NCBI GenBank assembly: GCA_037013495.1 | Contig: CM072806.1 | Location: 5,084,001 to 5,148,000, forward strand | DNA: 64,000 nt | Direction: 5' to 3' | DNA from: Hippophae tibetana | Taxonomy: Eukaryota; Streptophyta; Magnoliopsida; Rosales; Elaeagnaceae | In this document: positions 34,864-47,031 of the stretch, in pieces | Layout: the number at the start of each line of letters is the position of its first letter | Numbering within the stretch: the stretch's first letter is position 1 | The notes under the pieces: model-generated | Databases searched by the model: none | What the model was told of the DNA's origin: nothing | The model's input: only the letters and a program-made list of their open reading frames with translations | Made by a program: the position numbers and the translations under genes

Positions 34864-37800
34864 TTAGCTCAGCTTGCTTAGGTTTGAGGATTGACTCAAC
34901 CGACTACCATTTTCTTCATCCCCTGATGTCATGATCAGACTAAATCCATTAGTCTTAGTATTACCGGGAGAATCGTCCGTGGAAATTGTGGCAGCTGATT
35001 CTTCAATGACAGCTTGATTTTGTAGCATTTCCAAGCGCCTTAGAGATGGAACATCACCTTTACAATACCTATGCCACATTTTCCGGTATGTTGATTCCAA
35101 TCCAATAGTAAAATTTGATCCATCACAAACAGGTGACTTGGACATAAGATCCCGGAGACTCATCCTCAAATTTTGCAGTGCTGTAACATCAGAGGCCAAC
35201 TGCAGTGCCAATTGGACATATTCATCTTCATTTTTGGCTATTAAATGTTTTAACCCTGCGATGCAAATAAACAGCAGACTTCTTTTATAAGAGTGATCAC
35301 AACTAATAAACCATTCTGATTAAAAGTAAATTACCATATAACTGGTGCTCTTCTTAGTTGAACTTACTTTCAGATGTCCCAAAGCCTATGACATGCCCTT
35401 TGTTCTTAGCAATATTTAAGATGCAAAAAGTATTATCTTTGATTAAAAGTAAATTACCATATAACTGGTGCTCTTCTTAGTTGAACTTACTTTCAGATGT
35501 CCCAAAGCCTATGACATGCCCTTTGTTCTTAGCAATATTTAAGATGCAAAAAGTATTATCTTTTTCCTAACGTTCCTTTTGCCTATGGTTTCAGATAGAG
35601 ATGGGAGCAAAATGATAACTTATGCAAGCCAAGAAACACCAAGTACACAAAGCTGAAACTGATCTTACTTGGAACCGTGCAAACAATACAGAGTAATGAC
35701 ATAAATGTACAAAGGTAGAAAGGACAGTTGCTCACCAACACTGCTAAGGAGACTAACACCAACATTGTGAGCATGAACTGAACCAGCCATAGTAACACAC
35801 GGAACCCCCATGAACAAAGATTCACATGTTGTCGTTGTTCCAGCATATGGAAAAGTATCCAAACTACATTTAAATAATTAAAAAGAACAAAAGATAACAT
35901 GATTTATTCCTTCGAAGCAAGAAGAGAAATGTAAAAATGTAAGACAATATAAATGTGGTTAAATTTAAATATTTATATCAATTAGCCGATTTTTAGATGG
36001 ATTATCTGTGATACAACTTGATGTAAGATTCTCATAAAGAGGCCATTTTGAACCCAATGTGAAACATGAGAAGCAGATAGGAAATTTCAGCATAGCCCAC
36101 CTAAAAGTAGCATATTAGGCACAAAACTAAAAGGGGAACTTATGCGAAAATTATTTACCAAAAACCGAAGGTATCCACTAAAGATACATGAAATATTCAA
36201 GCAGTAACCCCTCCAACTTAGTCTACAGGATGAATGCCCACATCAATCATGGTGTGTCACATGGCAAGAGAGTCTAGGAAATCAAAGTTATTATTTTTTT
36301 CTAAATTATTATGCCATGTGGCACACTATGATTAGTGTGCACGTAAAAGTACATACAAATTTGTGTATAATTAGCATTTCTCTAACCAAGTAGTCTTAAA
36401 GTATAAACTTATCATGCTAACAAAAGCCAAAAATATAATGCTTATCAAATGATATAGAAGGCTATGCAAAAAATACCATCAATCGGTTAATAGTCATGTC
36501 TATTGAATAAAATCTAGTTTTCCCAAAACAATTAAAGAGAAAAAAATTGAATATAACAAATATCTACAAGTTTGTTTTTTTTGTTGTTAAAATCTACAAG
36601 TGACTTGCAGCATAAGAAATACAACTGAAGCCATATTTATTCTTTACCTAATGTCCATGAGAGAATAGGCCTGCATGTGATCGTGGTTAAGTAAGATCAA
36701 AGGCAGGAGATCAACACGTAGTGATTCCAGCCCCAGCTGCTCCAATATTGAGAGAAATCTCTGTCTCACACTATCACAACAAAAAGGCTTACACTTCACC
36801 ACAAGACGAGAATTTGGAACTGCACATAATATCCTAGCCCAGACCTGCAACACTTTAGGAGTAATCTGAAAACAACAGAGGAAAGATGAATTAGACAAAC
36901 CATTACAAATGAGCTATTTACTCGCAGCATCAGATAAATACTAGGCTCTCACTAAAGACATCAGTCGAGACCCAACCTAACCAATACCTTGGCCAGGTTA
37001 TTAAAGCTACCAAATGTAATGAAGCCATTGGAAAGAGCAGGAGTAGGGGAAACAAGCCCAGCTTCAGGAGAGGGGGTATAACACAGAAAGCATTCTGGCA
37101 ATCGGACCAGCTCCTCAACATGCCTGTCATTTCAAAAAAAAAAAACTAAGGTCATACCATAACATTAGTGGAAGATTTACTGTTGATCCTGCCACAGCTC
37201 AAACATGCTGCAAAAGCAGGAAAATTAAAGAGAAAAAATAAAGGGTACTTTTGCTTTGTTTCAGGAGGATCCGCCAGAGAATCACTGATCCTGTAATCAA
37301 TTGTCGGCAAACCAGTAGTGTTTGGGTAACCAATCCAGGTCACCTGCAAGTCCAGAAATAGCAGATCATTATGCTAGATGAGAGTCCAGTACAACAATGT
37401 AGCATACCATGACACCAACAAATAAATCTGAGAATAAAACCAGAAAACAAAAATGATTCACACAAGAAAAAGACTGAGAATTAATGGACACAAAGCATAC
37501 CAAAATTGGTGCAGGTCGGCAAGCCATCATTCCCAGCTTATTGTTAGCTGTATGACCAGTAAGTTCCACCAGGATATCAACTTTATCTTCCTTGACTATG
37601 CTTGCAACCTTCTTTTCATCAATACCGTATATATCTTTCCATATCCCACCCTTCTTTAAAACATTTTCCCTAAATCTGATAGTTTTTGCATCAGCCTGCA
37701 AATAACAAGAATAATAAGCTAAGGGATTTTTTTAATTTTTTTGATTAAATTCAGATTCAAGTCTAATCATCAGTTACTAAGCCACTCTAGATAATTTCTT

Positions 37801-40800
37801 AGAAAGTGGGTGATTTTCCAGTTGATGAAACAAGATTATGCCAACAGGTTCACCATTGCAGTTAGCAGCATAGCAACATGGTAGTAAAAAGGAAATTAAG
37901 TTGTTGACAAGTGAAGAAGCAATAAAGTTAATGGTGATTTGGACGTTGGAACAAGAGGGGCTTTGTAGAGACAATGCAGCATTGCTGGAAATGCAGAAAC
38001 ATTAAAAAGATTGTATTTTTGTTGTCCTTAGTACCAACCACAGTGGAGAACAGAAACTGAATGGTGATATGCTCCGAACTCACAAGGTTAGTGGTGGTAG
38101 TAAAAATAAAAGTGATAATTGGAAGTGAAAATTGATACCTTCACAACTGCTGAGTACACAATAACCTTATAGTGTACATAGTCATGATAAGAAAGGGGGG
38201 CTTCTACGAAATATGATACAGAATGAGTAAAATAATCAGGAGACACATATCCAATTACGAGGGGGCGATCTGGCTCTTTTGAGTTATCCCATGAAGTGTA
38301 CTGAGAATACAATCTCATAAACCGTTTACCCCAGTCCCTGTGTGTCAAAAGCATGCTAGCATTTAATATTATGAATAGTAAATCAACAAAATGCAATTAA
38401 GAGGAAATAATCTATAACAGCAGCAAAACCAAATTTGCTCTACGAAAACGAGAAAAAATGAGAAATTAAGTAGCTTTACACAAAAATGTAACAAATGATA
38501 AGGATGTAGAAATAGATAAAGAATATCATAGAAAAGGAGGCATTTGATATTTCCCCATGATTTATGATCTAGAGCAGTTTCTCATACTGATCAACTCATC
38601 AACAAATTAAAAGAAATTAGATGAGACCTGTGGGCTGCAAAAAGTTTATCATCGTGCCCTTCATCTATATAGTTCATTGCAAGCAACCGATTCTGCAAAG
38701 CAATTGATTAGAGGTGAAAAAGGTTGCAATTAAAGTTAAAAAAAAAATTACAACCAGTTGTTACAAAAAGTGCCTCCATATCTGAGATCCAATGAGTTAT
38801 GAAGAAATGAAAATATCATAGGCAGTGTAGTGTCTAAATCAAAATAAATTTGATTGTCCAAAACAATTCTTTCCAACCATCCAATCTCTTCATTGAAACA
38901 TACAACTGAAATTTAAGAGACAACAAATAGCGAAAAACAAATTCCATGATGCAGCAATACCTGACCCGCATTTCGAGAATCAGGATCTATTTTAAGGCAC
39001 TGCTCATATGCATCAATAGCTAGAGAAATATTTCCAGCATCTCTGTATAAAACACCTACAAAATAAGGATAGAAGAACAACTTTATAAAGCACTCAAGAA
39101 AGAGATGGAGGAAAGAAAAGATCCTCTAAAAAACTTGCATTTTAGAAGATCTGCTAAGCCACATACTCTGAACCCCTTTTATTCAGAGAACAAGGATGGC
39201 CCACATCTGCAATCCATCTTAACCTTAAACTTGATAATGTCCCTCAACAAATCAATGAAGGCATTTCAGTAGCTAATTTTGACTTCTTTATTTGTTTTTT
39301 GTTCAGCGTGATATGAAATGATTGATGGATGAGACTGCTGTTACACTCATTTATATCCTTGCTGAAGGATACCTCTATATACATCAATAATTTCAAAAAC
39401 CCTTTACACAGTACAAGTCATTTCTCTATTAATTCTACAAGTAACTCTAAAATGAAAACATCAAATCTAAAAGATAGAACCACCAATACTCCAATGACCA
39501 GTGGTTTCCTATCCAGTAAAAAATCAAGTACTTGGTCTAAAGTTTTGTGTATATCTAGAAATAGAAGGAAATCAGTGACAAGAAATATCAGATGAAGTGA
39601 GACAATGAGAGATACCCAAGTTATTATACGCTTCCGCATAGGTAGGATTTGCAATAATGGCCTTCTCAATCATGTTTGCCGCAGCATCCATTTTACCCTG
39701 CAAAAGGATCAAAGGTGAGTCAGTGACATCAAGACACATCACTGTTTAAAATCTTAAGCAGAGAATGCTCAGTGCACAACCTGGACAGTGTAGACAACAC
39801 CAAGATTATTCAAGGACTGTGAGAAATTTGGTTTGATTGACAAAGCCATCTGCAAAACAATAATAAATAACAACGATGTTACTAATGATGATCATTACAC
39901 CTGAATACATGATGGCTATTTTTGAAAGAAAGAGATAATTTTTTTATGTACTAGCTGTATAAATTGCCTGATAACACTCCACTGCTTTGTCTAGGTTGTC
40001 TCGGTCTTTGTATATGACACCTAAATTGTTACATGCCTCCGCACAATGAGGATTAAAGTGAAAAGCAAGTTCATAGAAGACAATAGCCTGCACGAACAAA
40101 AATAACTTACAACTGGATAAGGATTACAGAGACACTAGTAAAAGATAAGGTTTCAAATACTTTACCATGTCAAACCTAAGCATTTCACCATATGCGACGC
40201 CAAGATTATACATAGCATCAGCATAATGCCAATTATAGTACAAAGCTCTCTTATAATAAGCTATGCCTTGATTAATGTCTCCTTCTAATTTAACCTGAAA
40301 GAGCAAAACAGAGTAAAAAAAATAGACAAGGTATTGTTTAAAATGACAAAAATAAAATAAAGAAATAATTATCTAATCAGTCAAAGAATGATTCAAGTAT
40401 ATGATATATAGATCAAATAGAAAGAATAAGCTGAAGAAAGAGTATACAGTAATCATAGCATGATTTTCCCGTTTAACAAAAAAATCATATTTGGTCAAGA
40501 AATTGCATAAAATATAACACAAGAAATATAGTTGATGCAAGTCCATAATAAACAAAGAAACTTCAGCCATTGTAAACCAACAATCCCATATATTATTGAC
40601 AAAAAAGAACTTCCAGATAGTTTAAACTTCAGAATAGAATCAGATAAATTTTGATGTCAAGATCAGGCTAACAAGCCCATGCAGTTAAATCTTGAGGAGA
40701 GCCAAATAAAAAGGAGGATTTATTACCTTTGTTCCCAAATCTGTCAACGCTATTGCCATATTGTTTTTAGCAATCTCAAAGTTTGGTGAAACAGTTAGAC

Positions 40801-42284
40801 ACCTGACAGCAATGAACAAATCAAGCAATGGATAAGTTGAGTCATATCCACTAACCAAAACTACAAATGAGTCTATGCTCAGACAAAAAGAACTGGAATG
40901 GCAATTTTGTACAATGAAACTGAAAGTTCACCTCTCATAACAAGCAATAGCAGATTCCAAGTCACTGCGGTTCTTATATATCACACCCATGTTGCAGTAT
41001 GCTTCAGCATACATTGGCTTCTCAATTGCAGCCTTTTCATAGCAACTAAGAGCCATGTCATATTGCATCATTTCAGAGTATACAACACCAAGGTTGTAAT
41101 ATGCAGGCTGCATTTATGGAGTATTGTAAGAATATATCCATAATAAAGGCAATTAAACATGTAATGAAAAGAATGGGTGCAGGAGTGAAGCAACGCCGTC
41201 AGATATGGGAAATGAAAGTATAAATTACAGCATAGTGTGGATCAATTTTCAAAGCTTCATAATATTTCTGGATTCCCTCCTGGGTGTTGCCAGCAAGCTT
41301 TAAGCTGGTCCCAAGATCCGTTAACACAATTGCCAAGCACTCTGCAGCTAGTTTGTAAGACGGATCTGCTGTCAAAGCCTTCTGATATGACTGCTCAAGG
41401 AAATATTTCACTAAGAAATTCACACAAACTTAAAAACTAGTTAACCAATAACCTAATCACTAACTAGTAATGGTACACATACACCTATATATAAGCTGGA
41501 AATCAAAGGCCCACATAATCTATATGCAACTAGAGGCCAAGAGACCTGCTAGTTTTCAACACCATAGCATACAGAGATGAGAATGAGTTCCAAAGACACA
41601 CAGTTGGTACGCTACATTCAATAATTAAATTGAATAGATTAAGCATATTTAGAAGCAAAAAGCATGCCCTATGGATATCAACATCTTTCTATGCGCATAA
41701 CTGTGCATCCAAAAAAAGAAAAGAAAAAAAAAATTGGCATAAGCTAGTAAAGCCATCATGCAAAATTGATAGACTGACAGCAATTTCAGTGAATAGTTCT
41801 CTGAAGTCACATCACAGCATCAGTAAGAAATTATCTGTGTTAAGACTAAAGTATAAAGGGTGACAGGACACACCTCTGCAGCCTCCACTAGACGACCCTC
41901 ATCTTTGTATAAAATACCACAATGCGTCAGTGCACAAGCATTCTGGGGATCCAACCTAATAACCTCTAAAAAACTATCAAGAGCAAGCCTCCCCATATTC
42001 TGCATCTGCAAGCATATCCCTTTCCCAATAAGAGCATCAACATTGCGACCATCTTTCTCCAATACTTTGTCATAAAGGGAAAGAGCATCAGGGAATTTAT
42101 TCCTAGACCTGAGAGTGTTGGCATAAGAAAGAGTATCTTTCCCTTTAAAGCTATTTTGTGCTGAAGTAGGAGTTGACAAAGATGCACTGGTACTAGGAGA
42201 AGGTTGTGAACCTCTCAAGAATCCATTTTCCATAATTGGCGCTCTTATATTCCCATTAACAACATCTTTCTCTGTCCATGCCAT
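34864..42284 (-). CDS. SPY: SPINDLY, nucleocytoplasmic protein O-fucosyltransferase
   Basis: Seventeen coding exons: 41874-42284, 41229-41390, 40932-41107, 40727-40802, 40166-40294, 39968-40087, 39781-39849, 39616-39697, 38961-39055, 38628-38692, 38139-38337, 37501-37695, 37249-37343, 36988-37123, 36648-36865, 35736-35863, 34864-35255. They total 2748 nt (915 residues; SPY is about 914). Residues about 50-440 are tandem TPRs ([65 protein letters not shown]), which bind target proteins. The rest is the GT41 catalytic region ([84 protein letters not shown]). The C-terminal tail (about 835-915) is Ser-rich and poorly conserved. SPY fucosylates DELLA and other proteins and restrains gibberellin signalling. 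Fifteen of the sixteen coding introns are GT-AG; the intron after exon 6 appears to be GC-AG. The start matches the conserved MAWTEKDV. Confidence 0.97.
35318..35563. repeat. Perfect 123-bp tandem duplication in the last SPY intron
   Basis: Copies at 35318-35440 and 35441-35563 appear identical (each begins GATTAAAAGTAAATTACC and ends AAAAGTATTATCTTT). They lie wholly within the intron between exons 16 and 17, so the protein is unaffected. Confidence 0.97.
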
Positions 42285-42314
42285 CTGGAGTTTCGCCAGA
42301 AAGCAGGTTTCTAG

Positions 42315-42820
42315 CTGAGACAAAATCATAATCCCATAAGCAAGTTCGAAACAAAATAAATTTGAAAGACGACTATAAACCTGCTCCCACTAAAACCCAT
42401 TATACAACCAGTTCATTCAACCTCCAAAGACAATAATAATTAAAGATTTCGTCAGAACACAACTATTTTACATTGCCTAGCGACATATCTATCACAGCAC
42501 ATTGTAAGAAACTCATGAACGTAGAATTCTCAATACTAGAGGGATTCAAAAAAAAAAACCTTATACAGTTGCTAAACCCATCATAAACTGATCAATGATA
42601 TTTCACAAAAACCCTAACTTTCCACCAAGTTTCGATATACAAATGGGGAAAGGCATTAAGAAAGATCAAGCGCTAGGCAGCTCATACAAAAAGATTGAAA
42701 CTTTTTTGAATTAATCAACCTAATTGAACTGAAACAAGCAAAACAAACATGAAATGAATGCAAGGACGGAGAAAGAACGGCAACAAAATTGAAAACAGAA
42801 ATTAGGGCTTTAAAACATAC
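42315..42820 (-). other. Probable intron in the SPY 5' UTR
   Basis: On the minus strand CTTCTAAT/GTATGTTT (donor at 42820) and TTTTGTCTCAG/CTAGAAACC (acceptor ending at 42315) bound a T-rich stretch directly upstream of the coding exon. The acceptor is strong and lies 30 bp before the ATG. A leader intron is plausible for SPY genes but is inferred here. Confidence 0.6.
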
Positions 42821-42841
42821 ATTAGAAGTCAGCGAACTCGC

Positions 42842-42875
42842 TCCTGTTGTTGTTGTTGTTGTTCTTCTTCTTCAA
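42842..42875. repeat. (GAA)n(CAA)n tract in the SPY leader
   Basis: On the minus strand four GAA-type units are followed by about six CAA units. The tract lies in the presumed first leader exon. Confidence 0.85.
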
Positions 42876-42877
42876 AC

Positions 42878-42895
42878 CTAAACAGAGCAGCACAT
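42878..42895 (-). promoter_or_regulatory. Candidate five-codon uORF in the SPY leader
   Basis: ATG TGC TGC TCT GTT TAG reads on the minus strand just before the CAA tract. If transcription starts upstream of 42895, this short uORF would precede the SPY start in the mature mRNA. The transcription start is not known. Confidence 0.35.
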
Positions 42896-45129
42896 GGTAA
42901 CGGACTGACTGAGAGTGTGTTTAAGGTAGAGAGAGAAATGGAGGGTTTTTAATGGAGGCAAAGGAGGGAGTGTTAAAAATAATCGGAGGTCCCGCCTCTC
43001 CCTCACTCGGACACAGTTAAACACTGTGATCCGTGTCTCCCAAAAACCAAAAATGGGGTTCTTTTTTTGTTTCTGGCCCTAGAAATTGGTAACGATATTG
43101 TCCTTCCGTTAGTTACAACGTTTTTTCGGCCATGACAGAGAAGACAATCTTTTTTGTTTACTATGCTTTTATTTCTTCTTCTTCTTTGAGGAGCATATGC
43201 TACAACGTTTTCTACAGTAATTCCCCTATATTATAAAGTATAACATAAATTTAATGCATAAATCACTTTTCCAACAAATAATTTAATGCATTTATTATTA
43301 TTATTATTTTAAAAAATGATAACATAAATTATCAATTTTTATATTTTTTATTTATTTTTCATAATTTTTAACTGTTATTGAAATATAATTTAATAAATTA
43401 TCTTTAACAATAAAACATAATTATTATAAATTTAATAAAAAAAATCAAAATTTAATTATTTATAATAAATTATTAAAAATAATTAAATAATTAAAATTGT
43501 GTATCTAACCTGACTAACTAATCCTTAGTGTATTTATCTCTTTTTTTCCTTGAATTTTATTCTAAAAATTAGTAAAATAAAAAATCTAAAATTTATAATA
43601 ATAAAAATTTAATATATTTTTAAAACTAAAAAATAATGATTAATATTAAATGTAATATTTTTATTATCTATTCTCATTATTTGAATTTACCAAGTTGCAT
43701 AGTATCCCGACTATACCATTTTTATTTTTTTCATAAATGTTAAACTCATATTTAAATATCATATCAGTAAACAAAAAATAACTTAAAAAAAGTAAGAGCC
43801 ACATTCATTCTCAAAAATGTAAAATATATTTTTGTGTTATTAAATTTGAGAAAATATATTAATTAAAATATTATTAATCTTCGTACTTAAATAATATTAA
43901 AACTCAATAATTTAATATAAGAAATACATAAATTAATATATTAATCAATTTATTTTAAACTAATGTATTTTATCATTTTAATAACTTATACATAAATATT
44001 TTAATTATTTTAAATTAATTTTAATATTTTTTTATTTTTAAAAGAAAATTAAATTTTTTTATTTCAAAATTTACAAACTCCTATTAATGTGGTTAAATTC
44101 AATCAAATTTAAGTTTAAAAAAAATAAAAAAAATTATTAAAGCATCAAAAAATAACAATAATATGAGTAAAGTAAATTAATTTAAAAATATATATTTAAT
44201 ATATTTAATTTATAAAAATAAAATTATCAAAATAATTCTACAATTTTTAAAATATAAGAAATTAATATTAAAAAATAGCATGTAAGATACTTAAAAAAAA
44301 GTACATAACATATATAGTTTTTATTGTTATTTTTTGCTATTAACCGACAGTTAGCCGGTTAAAATGCTGATATAAATAGAACACAATAACAAAGATGGCA
44401 AGTCAAGGTATAAAAAGACTCTGATAGGTTTAATATTAATATTTTTATGACTAATATAATTTTTTTTAAAGTAATATTATAATATTAAATAATAAATTTA
44501 TTTTCACTTAGCAATAGTTTTTTTTATAATATTGTCACTATTTTTAATTAAAAAAATTCTTAGTAAAGTATTTTTTATCACGTTAATAATTTATATTATG
44601 AAAATATTAATACAATATATATAATAAGAGTAGTATCTCTAATATATTATCTAATTTTATATATTTTAATTTATCAATCATTAAAATTTATAAAGAAGCC
44701 GAAAGAAAAAATAATTTCATTAAATATTAATCATTAATACATTTGAGTATAAAATATTATAAAATATTCTGTATCCATTAATTATATTGTTATATATATA
44801 TAATGATTTATGAATCTGAAAATGTTTTATTAATGATAATTTTTTAAAAATAATAATATTAAATTGTAATTAATATTTAAAAAAGATAAATATTTTATAT
44901 ATTTTTATTATAATAATAAAAATTTGTTGATTTTTTATAATCTTACGTCTTAGTTTTTTTTTTCCTGTTGTGTCCAATTTCTATTCCCTTTTACGCCAAT
45001 ATTTTATATCCCATAAGATGTTTGTTTGAAAATTTATATTTATAATAAATTTGTAATACATTATAATTAATATAATATTATTAATAAATATGATATAGAT
45101 ATATAGCACGTGTTATCGCGTCCGACGCA
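42896..45129. other. Divergent intergenic region between SPY and the VPS55 pseudogene
   Basis: About 42896-43140 is GC-richer and CT-rich on the minus strand and probably holds the SPY promoter. From 43200 to 45100 the DNA is very AT-rich and no feature was recognised. Confidence 0.5.
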
Positions 45130-46330
45130 GTGGATTTTTTTTGTTTTTTAACCTTTCCTTCCCTTCATTCGACGGCAGCATATCCGTCTGTAGTCCGATC
45201 GCCAGTCGAACCGGTTATTCCGTCGTCTCCTGCCAGTCGTTAACGGACACGGGTAGGTGTATTTTAAGTCCATAGCTTGCTTAGTTCTCCCTTGTTGTTT
45301 ATGCAATTTTACTTCTGTCGCAGTCTGATGTAATTGAGTAGTTCAATTGTATTCTATTTTTTAATCATAAAGAAAGAGAGTCGAACCATCTAACAAGTTC
45401 GAAAACAAGGTATTCAAATCGTGTTCATCTTTCAAGGTCACATTTTTATCTGGAAAAAGTTGTTACCTGTTTGGAATTTGAATAAGCAGTTATATTAGGG
45501 ATATAATTTATCGAACTTTTTCTTGTAAGAATTAGGCTGCGCAGTAAATCCAAAACCCTTTAGGAGAATAAGCTTATGACCATTTCACTAAAGGATCTCT
45601 CATTTTATATAAATCTAAGTTGTTTTTTGCATCAAATGTTAGTGTTCGATTGGACCTTAAATTAAGAAGGTGAGATTGTACTAAGTTGTAATATTGCTTT
45701 AGTCCAACCAAAATAAAGAATAGTAGTTTAAGAGGGAGAAAAAATAGAGTAAAAAGTGTATATTTTACCTCTCATTATACTCTTTCTTCTGTGTTATTGG
45801 CCTGGATTGACAGGTCAGCTTGTTTCATGATCAATGAATAATTCCTCGAGATGTTGAAGTAATTGTGGAACCAGAGAGCCAATTATATTGTGACATATTT
45901 TTCTTGTAATTAGGAAGCTAGTACCCTTTGTTATTAAGTAAAACTTGAGTTTTTCTGTCGTTTTTTTGGGGCAATTATAAGCTTTTTTTAGTGGATTGTT
46001 GGCTCAATCTTCCTTTTTGTTGTTGTACACATCCGTGTATCATGTTTTTGTTTCCCATGAAAAAAAAATTGTTTTGGTTTTGGTCCAAAACCATAGCAAA
46101 ATGACACATGCCCAACATCATACCATTTTATTTTTCTTTCCAGGAATAGGCAAGGAGGGTATCTGGAAAAAGAGTTGCAGGTGCCACCGCACTTTGGCAG
46201 ACATATGCGAGGGAGTTGCTTACATCAGGCTACTGAGAAGTGAGAAATCTTCAACACGAACATTATTCTATTTACATAGCTGCAAAGCAAAAGAGCCCCA
46301 GAGACCCTTGCAACAATGGCGATGACCATT
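45130..46330 (+). other. Possible 5' leader exons of the VPS55 pseudogene
   Basis: A GC-richer stretch at about 45130-45253 (ATTCGACGGCAGC...GACACGG) ends in a good donor (CACGG/GTAGGT). A later acceptor (TTTCCAG/GAATAGGC) at about 46143 opens a frame to 46325 that I do not recognise (words such as VAGATALWQTYARELL in one frame). They may be untranslated or first exons of the decayed VPS55 gene, or remnants of another gene. Confidence 0.35.
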
Positions 46331-47031
46331 CATGGTGTGGTTCTATTTCTCAATTATTCTCTATTTCACAGCAACCATCTTGCACCATCTGACCATTTTA
46401 TATGCATCTCTTTCTCTATTGACGTGACAGAATGCTATGCGTATTCAATGATTTTACACAATAATTGTCACGAAGAAGTTATTTTAGTCAAATTTTATTC
46501 TTTGAAGTTTTTCAATTTCAGTTTCTACCATCTCCTTGGCTCGAGCCAATTCTGAATTCAGATAATACAAATCAACCAGTGCATCTTTTTGATGAACCAC
46601 AATCACCATACACAACCACTTATATTTATTTTATTCTGAAATATTTCTAACAAGGACATGTTTAATGGTGAGCCATTCGGTTTGCTTCAGCATGTTTGAG
46701 CATATGCATATAGGCAAATTATGTAGAAAACCGATTGTTTATGGTTGACTTTCCTTGTTTCTAGAGATCTAATAGCCATGAAGAATATCCATATTATTGC
46801 CATGTTGTTCATGAATTATGTTATATTGCATTTAATTGCATGTATTATTTTATTTTGGACCACATTCCAACAATTGCTCAGTACTAATTATATCTGTTTT
46901 GTTTCATTGCTGTGCTGGAAATGTTGAATGTTTCTATCCTCTGCAGTGTAAGCCAGGAATTTAGTTATTGAGTTTGGTACCATTGCAGCTCAAGCAAAAT
47001 CCATTTTTAATTTGGCCTTTTACATGTGTAG

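Noticed and set aside
39329..39669. Open frames on both strands within SPY
   Set aside because: They lie in the intron between exons 8 and 9 and partly on exon 8 antisense; no family match.
45996..46325. 109-codon plus-strand open frame as an independent gene
   Set aside because: It crosses a likely acceptor site, begins in T-rich intron-like sequence, and has no recognised domain.
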